Assembly (NCBI GenBank): GCA_977006965.1
Contig: OZ345359.1
Location: forward strand, 3,070,900 to 3,134,899
Source of the DNA: Phymatolithon calcareum
Taxonomy: Eukaryota; Rhodophyta; Florideophyceae; Hapalidiales
Direction of reading: 5' to 3'
Length of the DNA: 64,000 nucleotides
Shown: piece after piece, positions 42,401-53,492 of the stretch
Layout of the letters: every line of letters begins with the position of its first letter
Position numbering within the stretch: position 1 is the stretch's first letter
Notes under the pieces: model-generated
Databases searched by the model: none
What the model was told of the DNA's origin: nothing
Seen by the model: the letters and a program-made list of their open reading frames with translations, nothing else
Made by a program: the position numbers and the translations under genes

Positions 42401-45400
42401 CGATCAGGACAAGATGTAGCAATCAGTGCCAACCGGTCCCAGACTGTCCCAGACGGTGGCAAAGAAGCACACAAGGTGTGACACCGTGATATACACGTCA
42501 TTATGACTGATATACACGGGTCATTACAGTCAGAACTGTCAAATCAGTCAAAACAGTCATATCGGTCAATAATAAATTCGTCGTGTGCACGCCGGTTGAG
42601 TAGACCAACCACGAGACGCATTTCTGGCATTCTACATGCCTGCGCATTCAGTTTGGATCCAGCTGTGACCAGAGGTTTTCACCAGAACATCTCCCTGGGT
42701 GAGTGTCTCATAGATCGATCAGGACAAGATGTTGCAATCAGTGCCAACCGGTCCCAGACTGTCCCAGACGGTGGCAAAGAAGCACACAAGGTGTGACACC
42801 GTGATATACACGTCATTATGACTGATATACACGGGTCATTACAGTCAGAACTGTCAAATCAGTCAAAACAGTCATATCGGTCAATAATAAATTCGTCGTG
42901 TGCACGCCGGTTGAGTAGACCAACCACGAGACGCATTTCTGGCATTCTACATGCCTGCGCATTCAGTTTGGATCCACCTGTGACCAGAGGTTTTCACCAG
43001 AACATCTCCCTGGGTGAGTGTCTCATAGATCGATCAGGACAAGATGTAGCAATCAGTGCCAACCGGTCCCAGACTGTCCCAGACGGTGGCAAAGAAGCAC
43101 ACAAGGTGTGACACCGTGATATACACGTCATTATGACTGATATACACGGGTCATTACAGTCAGAACTGTCAAATCAGTCAAAACAGTCATATCGGTCAAT
43201 AATAAATTCGTCGTGTGCACGCCGGTTGAGTAGACCAACCACGAGACGCATTTCTGGCATTCTACATGCCTGCGCATTCAGTTTGGATCCAGCTGTGACC
43301 AGAGGTTTTCACCAGAACATCTCCCTGGGTGAGTGTCTCATAGATCGATCAGGACAAGATGTTGCAATCAGTGCCAACCGGTCCCAGACTGTCCCAGACG
43401 GTGGCAAAGAAGCACACAAGGTGTGACACCGTGATATACACGTCATTATGACTGATATACACGGGTCATTACAGTCAGAACTGTCAAATCAGTCAAAACA
43501 GTCATATCGGTCAATAATAAATTCGTCGTGTGCACGCCGGTTGAGTAGACCAACCACGAGACGCATTTCTGGCATTCTACATGCCTGCGCATTCAGTTTG
43601 GATCCACCTGTGACCAGAGGTTTTCACCAGAACATCTCCCTGGGTGAGTGTCTCATAGATCGATCAGGACAAGATGTAGCAATCAGTGCCAACCGGTCCC
43701 AGACTGTCCCAGACGGTGGCAGAGAAGCACACAAGGTGTGACACCGTGATATACACGTCATTATGACTGATATACACGGGTCATTACAGTCAGAACTGTC
43801 AAATCAGTCAAAACAGTCATATCGGTCAATAATAAATTCCTCGTGTGCACGCCGGTTGAGTAGACCAACCACGAGACGCATTTCTGGCATTCTACATGCC
43901 TGCGCATTCAGTTTGGATCCAGCTGTGACCAGAGCTTTTCACCAGAACATCTCCCTGGGTGAGTGTCTCATAGATCGATCAGGACAAGATGTTGCAATCA
44001 GTGCCAACCGGTCCCAGACTGTCCCAAACGGTGGCAAAGAAGCACACAAGGTGTGACACCGTGATATACACGTCATTATGACTGATATACACGGGTCATT
44101 ACAGTCAGAACTGTCAAATCAGTCAAAACAGTCATATCGGTCAATAATAAATTCGTCGTGTGCACGCCGGTTGAGTAGACCAACCACGAGACGCATTTCT
44201 GGCATTCTACATGCCTGCGCATTCAGTTTGGATCCAGCTGTGACCAGAGGTTTTCACCAGAACATCTCCCTGGGTGAGTGTCTCATAGATCGATCAGGAC
44301 AAGATGTTGCAATCAGTGCCAACCGGTCCCAGACTGTCCCAGACGGTGGCAAAGAAGCACACAAGGTGTGACACCGTGATATACACGTCATTATGACTGA
44401 TATACACGGGTCATTACAGTCAGAACTGTCAAATCAGTCAAAACAGTCATATCGGTCAATAATAAATTCGTCGTGTGCACGCCGGTTGAGTAGACCAACC
44501 ACGAGACGCATTTCTGGCATTCTACATGCCTGCGCATTCAGTTTGGATCCACCTGTGACCAGAGGTTTTCACCAGAACATCTCCCTGGGTGAGTGTCTCA
44601 TAGATCGATCAGGACAAGATGTAGCAATCAGTGCCAACCGGTCCCAGACTGTCCCAGACGGTGGCAGAGAAGCACACAAGGTGTGACACCGTGATATACA
44701 CGTCATTATGACTGATATACACGGGTCATTACAGTCAGAACTGTCAAATCAGTCAAAACAGTCATATCGGTCAATAATAAATTCCTCGTGTGCACGCCGG
44801 TTGAGTAGACCAACCACGAGACGCATTTCTGGCATTCTACATGCCTGCGCATTCAGTTTGGATCCACCTGTGACCAGAGGTTTTCACCAGAACATCTCCC
44901 TGGGTGAGTGTCTCATAGATCGATCAGGACAAGATGTTGCAATCAGTGCCAACCGGTCCCAGACTGTCCCAGACGGTGGCAAAGAAGCACACAAGGTGTG
45001 ACACCGTGATATACACGTCATTATGACTGATATACACGGGTCATTACAGTCAGAACTGTCAAATCAGTCAAAACAGTCATATCGGTCAATAATAAATTCG
45101 TCGTGTGCACGCCGGTTGAGTAGACCAACCACGAGACGCATTTCTGGCATTCTACATGCCTGCGCATTCAGTTTGGATCCAGCTGTGACCAGAGGTTTTC
45201 ACCAGAACATCTCCCTGGGTGAGTGTCTCATTGATCGATCAGGATAAGATGTTGCAATCGGTTGCAACCGGTTGCAATCAGTGCCAACAGGTCCCACGCG
45301 GTCCCAAACGGTGGCAAAGAAGCACACAAGGTGTGACACCGTGATATACACGTCATTATGACTGATATACACGTGTCATTACAGTCAGAACTGTCAAATC

Positions 45401-48400
45401 AGTCAAAACAGTCATATCGGTCAATAATAAATTCGTCGTGTGCACGCCGGTTGAGTAGACCAACCACGAGACGCATTTCTGGCATTCTACATGCCTGCGC
45501 ATTCAGTTTGGATCCAGCTGTGACCAGAGGTTTTCACCAGAACATCTCCCTGGGTGAGTGTCTCATAGATCGATCAGGACAAGATGTTGCAATCAGTGCC
45601 AACCGGTCCCAGACTGTCCCAGACGGTGGCAAAGAAGCACACAAGGTGTGACACCGTGATATACACGTCATTATGACTGATATACACGGGTCATTACAGT
45701 CAGAACTGTCAAATCAGTCAAAACAGTCATATCGGTCAATAATAAATTCGTCGTGTGCACGCCGGTTGAGTAGACCAACCACGAGACGCATTTCTGGCAT
45801 TCTACATGCCTGCGCATTCAGTTTGGATCCAGCTGTGACCAGAGGTTTTCACCAGAACATCTCCCTGGGTGAGTGTCTCATAGATCGATCAGGACAAGAT
45901 GTAGCAATCAGTGCCAACCGGTCCCAGACTGTCCCAGACGGTGGCAAAGAAGCACACAAGGTGTGACACCGTGATATACACGTCATTATGACTGATATAC
46001 ACGGGTCATTACAGTCAGAACTGTCAAATCAGTCAAAACAGTCATATCGGTCAATAATAAATTCGTCGTGTGCACGCCGGTTGAGTAGACCAACCACGAG
46101 ACGCATTTCTGGCATTCTACATGCCTGCGCATTCAGTTTGGATCCAGCTGTGACCAGAGGTTTTCACCAGAACATCTCCCTGGGTGAGTGTCTCATAGAT
46201 CGATCAGGACAAGATGTTGCAATCAGTGCCAACCGGTCCCAGACTGTCCCAGACGGTGGCAAAGAAGCACACAAGGTGTGACACCGTGATATACACGTCA
46301 TTATGACTGATATACACGGGTCATTACAGTCAGAACTGTCAAATCAGTCAAAACAGTCATATCGGTCAATAATAAATTCGTCGTGTGCACGCCGGTTGAG
46401 TAGACCAACCACGAGACGCATTTCTGGCATTCTACATGCCTGCGCATTCAGTTTGGATCCAGCTGTGACCAGAGGTTTTCACCAGAACATCTCCCTGGGT
46501 GAGTGTCTCATAGATCGATCAGGACAAGATGTAGCAATCAGTGCCAACCGGTCCCAGACTGTCCCAGACGGTGGCAAAGAAGCACACAAGGTGTGACACC
46601 GTGATATACACGTCATTATGACTGATATACACGGGTCATTACAGTCAGAACTGTCAAATCAGTCAAAACAGTCATATCGGTCAATAATAAATTCGTCGTG
46701 TGCACGCCGGTTGAGTAGACCAACCACGAGACGCATTTCTGGCATTCTACATGCCTGCGCATTCAGTTTGGATCCAGCTGTGACCAGAGGTTTTCACCAG
46801 AACATCTCCCTGGGTGAGTGTCTCATAGATCGATCAGGACAAGATGTTGCAATCAGTGCCAACCGGTCCCAGACTGTCCCAGACGGTGGCAAAGAAGCAC
46901 ACAAGGTGTGACACCGTGATATACACGTCATTATGACTGATATACACGGGTCATTACAGTCAGAACTGTCAAATCAGTCAAAACAGTCATATCGGTCAAT
47001 AATAAATTCGTCGTGTGCACGCCGGTTGAGTAGACCAACCACGAGACGCATTTCTGGCATTCTACATGCCTGCGCATTCAGTTTGGATCCACCTGTGACC
47101 AGAGGTTTTCACCAGAACATCTCCCTGGGTGAGTGTCTCATAGATCGATCAGGACAAGATGTAGCAATCAGTGCCAACCGGTCCCAGACTGTCCCAGACG
47201 GTGGCAGAGAAGCACACAAGGTGTGACACCGTGATATACACGTCATTATGACTGATATACACGGGTCATTACAGTCAGAACTGTCAAATCAGTCAAAACA
47301 GTCATATCGGTCAATAATAAATTCCTCGTGTGCACGCCGGTTGAGTAGACCAACCACGAGACGCATTTCTGGCATTCTACATGCCTGCGCATTCAGTTTG
47401 GATCCACCTGTGACCAGAGGTTTTCACCAGAACATCTCCCTGGGTGAGTGTCTCATAGATCGATCAGGACAAGATGTTGCAATCAGTGCCAACCGGTCCC
47501 AGACTGTCCCAGACGGTGGCAAAGAAGCACACAAGGTGTGACACCGTGATATACACGTCATTATGACTGATATACACGGGTCATTACAGTCAGAACTGTC
47601 AAATCAGTCAAAACAGTCATATCGGTCAATAATAAATTCGTCGTGTGCACGCCGGTTGAGTAGACCAACCACGAGACGCATTTCTGGCATTCTACATGCC
47701 TGCGCATTCAGTTTGGATCCAGCTGTGACCAGAGGTTTTCACCAGAACATCTCCCTGGGTGAGTGTCTCATTGATCGATCAGGATAAGATGTTGCAATCG
47801 GTTGCAACCGGTTGCAATCAGTGCCAACAGGTCCCACGCGGTCCCAAACGGTGGCAAAGAAGCACACAAGGTGTGACACCGTGATATACACGTCATTATG
47901 ACTGATATACACGTGTCATTACAGTCAGAACTGTCAAATCAGTCAAAACAGTCATATCGGTCAATAATAAATTCGTCGTGTGCACGCCGGTTGAGTAGAC
48001 CAACCACGAGACGCATTTCTGGCATTCTACATGCCTGCGCATTCAGTTTGGATCCAGCTGTGACCAGAGGTTTTCACCAGAACATCTCCCTGGGTGAGTG
48101 TCTCATAGATCGATCAGGACAAGATGTTGCAATCAGTGCCAACCGGTCCCAGACTGTCCCAGACGGTGGCAAAGAAGCACACAAGGTGTGACACCGTGAT
48201 ATACACGTCATTATGACTGATATACACGGGTCATTACAGTCAGAACTGTCAAATCAGTCAAAACAGTCATATCGGTCAATAATAAATTCGTCGTGTGCAC
48301 GCCGGTTGAGTAGACCAACCACGAGACGCATTTCTGGCATTCTACATGCCTGCGCATTCAGTTTGGATCCACCTGTGACCAGAGGTTTTCACCAGAACAT

Positions 48401-48527
48401 CTCCCTGGGTGAGTGTCTCATAGATCGATCAGGACAAGATGTAGCAATCAGTGCCAACCGGTCCCAGACTGTCCCAGACGGTGGCAAAGAAGCACACAAG
48501 GTGTGACACCGTGATATACACGTCATT
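36438..48527 (+). repeat. Array zone 5: long blocks with sparse long units
   Basis: Long units occur only at 37383, 38663, 40258, 41538, 45023 and 47563, giving blocks of 1280, 1595, 1280, 3485 and 2540 bp. After five of the six long units the next short unit carries the ACACGTGTC variant (37718, 38998, 41873, 45358, 47898). Short units here form a distinct family with GATCCACCTG, GATGTAGC and GTGGCAGAG variants. The blocks are therefore recent duplications of a multi-unit segment, separate from those that built zones 2-4. Confidence 0.85.
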
Positions 48528-51500
48528 ATGACTGATATACACGGGTCATTACAGTCAGAACTGTCAAATCAGTCAAAACAGTCATATCGGTCAATAATAA
48601 ATTCCTCGTGTGCACGCCGGTTGAGTAGACCAACCACGAGACGCATTTCTGGCATTCTACATGCCTGCGCATTCAGTTTGGATCAAGCTGTGACCAGACG
48701 TTTTCACCAGAACATCTGCCTGGGTGAGTGTCTCATTGATCGATCAGGACAAGATGTTGCAATCGGTTGCAACCTGTTGCAATCAGTGCTAACAGGTCCC
48801 ACGCGGTCCCAAACGTTGGCAAAGAAGCACACAAGGTGTGACACCGTGATATACACGTCATTATGACTGATATACACGGGTCATTACAGTCAGAACTGTC
48901 AAATCAGTCAAAACAGTCATATCGGTCAATAATAAATTCGTCGTGTGCACGCCGGTTGAGTAGACCAACCACGAGACGCATTTCTGGCATTCTACATGCC
49001 TGCGCATTCAGTTTGGATCAAGCTGTGACCAGACGTTTTCACCAGAAGATCTCCCTGGGTGAGTGAGTGTCTCATTGATCGATCAGGACAAGATGTTGCA
49101 ATCAGTGCCAACCGGTCCCAGACTGTCCCAGACGGTGGCAAAGAAGCACACAAGGTGTGACACCGTGATATACACGCCATTATGACTGATATACACGGGT
49201 CATTACAGTCAGAACTGTCAAATCAGTCAAAACAGTCATATCGGTCAATAATAAATTCGTCGTGTGCACGCCGGTTGAGTAGACCAACCACGAGACGCAT
49301 TTCTGGCATTCTACATGCCTGCGCATTCAGTTTGGATCCAGCTGTGACCAGAGGTTTTCACCAGAACATCTCCCTGGGTGAGTGTCTCATAGATCGATCA
49401 GGACAAGATGTTGCAATCAGTGCCAACCGGTCCCAGACTGTCCCAGACGGTGGCAAAGAAGCACACAAGGTGTGACACCGTGATATACACGTCATTATGA
49501 CTGATATACACGGGTCATTACAGTCAGAACTGTCAAATCAGTCAAAACAGTCATATCGGTCAATAATAAATTCGTCGTGTGCACGCCGGTTGAGTAGACC
49601 AACCACGAGACGCATTTCTGGCATTCTACATGCCTGCGCATTCAGTTTGGATCCAGCTGTGACCAGAGGTTTTCACCAGAACATCTCCCTGGGTGAGTGT
49701 CTCATTGATCGATCAGGATAAGATGTTGCAATCGGTTGCAACCGGTTGCAATCAGTGCCAACAGGTCCCACGCGGTCCCAAACGGTGGCAAAGAAGCACA
49801 GAAGGTGTGACACCGTGATATACACGTCATTATGACTGATATACACGGGTCATTACAGTCAGAACTGTCAAATCAGTCAAAACAGTCATATCGGTCAATA
49901 ATAAATTCGTCGTGTGCACGCCGGTTGAGTAGACCAACCACGAGACGCATTTCTGGCATTCTACATGCCTGCGCATTCAGTTTGGATCCAGCTGTGACCA
50001 GAGGTTTTCACCAGAACATCTCCCTGGGTGAGTGTCTCATAGATCGATCAGGACAAGATGTTGCAATCAGTGCCAACCGGTCCCAGACTGTCCCAGACGG
50101 TGGCAAAGAAGCACACAAGGTGTGACACCGTGATATACACGTCATTATGACTGATATACACGGGTCATTACAGTCAGAACTGTCAAATCAGTCAAAACAG
50201 TCATATCGGTCAATAATAAATTCGTCGTGTGCACGCCGGTTGAGTAGACCAACCACGAGACGCATTTCTGGCATTCTACATGCCTGCGCATTCAGTTTGG
50301 ATCAAGCTGTGACCAGACGTTTTCACCAGAACATCTGCCTGGGTGAGTGTCTCATTGATCGATCAGGACAAGATGTTGCAATCGGTTGCAACCTGTTGCA
50401 ATCAGTGCCAACAGGTCCCACGCGGTCCCAAACGGTGGCAAAGAAGCACACAAGGTGTGACACCGTGATATACACGTCATTATGACTGATATACACGGGT
50501 CATTACAGTCAGAACTGTCAAATCAGTCAAAACAGTCATATCGGTCAATAATAAATTCGTCGTGTGCACGCCGGTTGAGTAGACCAACCACGAGACGCAT
50601 TTCTGGCATTCTACATGCCTGCGCATTCAGTTTGGATCAAGCTGTGACCAGACGTTTTCACCAGAAGATCTCCCTGGGTGAGTGAGTGTCTCATTGATCG
50701 ATCAGGACTAGATGTTGCAATCAGTGCCAACCGGTCCCAGACTGTCCCAGACGGTGGCAAAGAAGCACACAAGGTGTGACACCGTGATATACACGCCATT
50801 ATGACTGATATACACGGGTCATTACAGTCAGAACTGTCAAATCAGTCAAAACAGTCATATCGGTCAATAATAAATTCGTCGTGTGCACGCCGGTTGAGTA
50901 GACCAACCACGAGACGCATTTCTGGCATTCTACATGCCTGCGCATTCAGTTTGGATCCAGCTGTGACAAGAGGTTTTCACCAGAACATCTCCCTGGGTGA
51001 GTGTCTCATAGATCGATCAGGACAAGATGTTGCAATCAGTGCCAACCGGTCCCAGACTGTCCCAGACGGTGGCAAAGAAGCACACAAGGTGTGACACCGT
51101 GATATACACGTCATTATGACTGATATACACGGGTCATTACAGTCAGAACTGTCAAATCAGTCAAAACAGTCATATCGGTCAATAATAAATTCGTCGTGTG
51201 CACGCCGGTTGAGTAGACCAACCACGAGACGCATTTCTGGCATTCTACATGCCTGCGCATTCAGTTTGGATCCAGCTGTGACAAGAGGTTTTCACCAGAA
51301 CATCTCCCTGGGTGAGTGTCTCATAGATCGATCAGGACAAGATGTTGCAATCAGTGCCAACCGGTCCCAGACTGTCCCAGACGGTGGCAAAGAAGCACAC
51401 AAGGTGTGACACCGTGATATACACGTCATTATGACTGATATACACGGGTCATTACAGTCAGAACTGTCAAATCAGTCAAAACAGTCATATCGGTCAATAA

Positions 51501-53171
51501 TAAATTCGTCGTGTGCACGCCGGTTGAGTAGACCAACCACGAGACGCATTTCTGGCATTCTACATGCCTGCGAATTCAGTTTGGATCAAGCTGTGACCAG
51601 ACGTTTTCACCAGAACATCTGCCTGGGTGAGTATCTCATTGATCGATCAGGACAAGATGTTGCAATCGGTTGCAACCTGTTGCAATCAGTGCCAACAGGT
51701 CCCACGAGGTCCCAAACGTTGGCAAAGAAGCACACAAGGTGTGACACCGTGATATACACGTCATTATGACTGATATACACGGGTCATTACAGTCAGAACT
51801 GTCAAATCAGTCAAAACAGTCATATCGGTCAATAATAAATTCGTCGTGTGCACGCCGGTTGAGTAGACCAACCACGAGACGCATTTCTGGCATTCTACAT
51901 GCCTGCGCATTCAGTTTGGATCAAGCTGTGACCAGACGTTTTCACCAGAAGATCTCCCTGGGTGAGTGAGTGTCTCATTGATCGATCAGGACAAGATGTT
52001 GCAATCAGTGCCAACCGGTCCCAGACTGTCCCAGACGGTGGCAAAGAAGCACACAAGGTGTGACACCGTGATATACACGCCATTATGACTGATATACACG
52101 GGTCATTACAGTCAGAACTGTCAAATCAGTCAAAACAGTCATATCGGTCAATAATAAATTCGTCGTGTGCACGCCGGTTGAGTAGACCAACCACGAGACG
52201 CATTTCTGGCATTCTACATGCCTGCGCATTCAGTTTGGATCCAGCTGTGACCAGAGGTTTTCACCAGAACATCTCCCTGGGTGAGTGTCTCATAGATCGA
52301 TCAGGACAAGATGTTGCAATCAGTGCCAACCGGTCCCAGACTGTCCCAGACGGTGGCAAAGAAGCACACAAGGTGTGACACCGTGATATACACGTCATTA
52401 TGACTGATATACACGGGTCATTACAGTCAGAACTGTCAAATCAGTCAAAACAGTCATATCGGTCAATAATAAATTCGTCGTGTGCACGCCGGTTGAGTAG
52501 ACAAACCACGAGACGCATTTCTGGCATTCTACATGCCTGCGCATTCAGTTTGGATCCAGGTGTGACCAGAAGTTTTCACCAGAACATCTGCCTGGGTGAG
52601 AGTCTCATAGATCGATCAGGACAAGATGTTGCAATCAGTGCCAACCGGTCCCAGACTGTCCCAGGCGGTGGCAAAGAAGAACACAAGGAGTTTGTATCCA
52701 GCTGTGACCAGAATTTTTCACCAGAACATCTGCCTGTGTGAGTGTCTCATAGATCGATCAGGACAAGATGCTGCAATCAGTGCCAACCGGTCCCAGACTG
52801 TCCCAGACGGTGGCAAAGAAGCACACAAGGTGTGACACCGTGATATACACGTCATTATGACTGATATACACGGGTCATTACAGTCAGAACTGTCAAATCA
52901 GTCAAAACAGTCATATCGGTCAATAATAAATTCGTCGTGTGCACGCCGGTTGAGTAGACCAACCACGAGACGCATTTCTGGCATTCTACATGCCTGCGCA
53001 TTCAGTTTGGATCCAGGTGTGACCAGAATTTTTCACCAGAACATCTGCCTGGGTGAGTGTCTCATAGATCGATCAGGACAAGATGCTGCAATCAGTGCCA
53101 ACCGGTCCCAGACTGTCCCAGACGGTGGCAAAGAAGCACATAAGGTGTGACACCGTGATATACACGTCATT
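48528..53171 (+). repeat. Array zone 6: diverged right edge
   Basis: Units near the genes carry many more private changes. Those at 48528, 50147 and 51431 have GATCAAGCTG, CCAGACG and a broken block palindrome (AACCTGTT for AACCGGTT). Units at 48863, 50482 and 51766 contain a 4-bp duplication (GAGTGAGTG), making them 319 bp, and end with CACGCCATTATG. The pair 48528/48863 and its flanks recurs at 50147/50482 (period 1619 bp) and again at 51431/51766 (period 1284 bp). The sequence from 52400 has still more differences. Confidence 0.88.
52400..52856 (+). repeat. 457-bp unit with internal 142-bp tandem duplication
   Basis: This unit is 142 bp longer than a short unit. The segment starting TTTGGATCCAGG at 52549 recurs as TTTGTATCCAGC at 52691, so 52549-52690 and 52691-52832 are tandem copies. 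The two copies have since diverged at several positions (for example GGTGTGACC and GCTGTGACC), which shows that the duplication is not recent. Confidence 0.9.
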
Positions 53172-53339
53172 ATGACTGATATACACGGGTCATTACAGTC
53201 AGAACTGTCAAATCAGTCAAAACAGTCATATCGGTCAATAATAAATTCGTCGTGTGCACGCCGGTTGAGTAGACCAACCACGAGACGCATTTCTGGCATT
53301 CTACATGCCTGCGCATTCAATTTGGATCCAGCTGTGACC
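53172..53339 (+). repeat. Truncated last unit of the array
   Basis: The final unit matches the consensus for 168 bp, up to GGATCCAGCTGTGACC ending at 53339, then switches abruptly to unique sequence (CGTCGACCACTTGG). This is the right boundary of the satellite. The reading frame that opens at 53172 runs without a stop across the boundary into the helicase gene. Confidence 0.93.
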
Positions 53340-53492
53340 CGTCGACCACTTGGTGAGCAGGATCTTTACTTAACGAGTTTTCCAATTGGACAATGCAATG
53401 GATTCCCTTTGTGGACTGCTATCACGCTTGTACACTCGCGCGTTCGACTTCTCGCGCTTACACGTCACTCAATCTTCCGATATCACGTGGAT
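53340..53492 (+). promoter_or_regulatory. Leader between satellite and helicase gene
   Basis: These 153 bp separate the end of the array from the preferred helicase start. No TATA box is evident. The region is open in the helicase frame, so an N-terminal extension starting in the last satellite unit cannot be excluded. Any promoter must lie here or inside the satellite units. Confidence 0.35.

Larger units (their letters stand above)
1..53339 (+). repeat. Satellite array of 315/335-bp units
   Basis: A head-to-tail array fills the first 53.3 kb and continues beyond the left edge. Units can be counted from the start of a recurring ATGACTGATATACACGGGTC landmark at 278, 613, 928, 1243 and so on to 53172. 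Spacings are 315 bp (106 units), 335 bp (54), 319 bp (3, near the right edge) and 457 bp (1, at 52400). Most units differ by only a few single-base variants. Each unit contains a BamHI site, an AATAAA hexamer, a GATCGATC palindrome, a GTCA motif every 9 bp and a run of 10-bp blocks. No transposon ends, rRNA or other genes interrupt it. High internal identity with a diverged right edge is the usual pattern for satellite DNA maintained by unequal exchange or gene conversion. The location could be subtelomeric, pericentromeric or an interstitial heterochromatic knob. Confidence 0.98.

Noticed and set aside
48992-52083. 62-codon minus-strand frames in the 319-bp units
   Set aside because: They arise only from the 4-bp duplication opening a frame on the other strand of a satellite unit.
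1-53171. More than 160 tandem small genes (97- or 74-codon frames)
   Set aside because: They follow from the repeat itself; the frame is cut short in the long units, shows no coding-type substitution pattern and has a composition set by the 9-bp motif.
1-53339. CRISPR-like array
   Set aside because: Units are 315-335 bp and near identical throughout; there are no short repeats separated by unique spacers and no cas genes.
1-53339. Telomeric repeat or rDNA spacer identity for the array
   Set aside because: No short G-rich telomere repeat and no rRNA gene occurs within the array; the only 5S-like sequence is 10 kb beyond its end.
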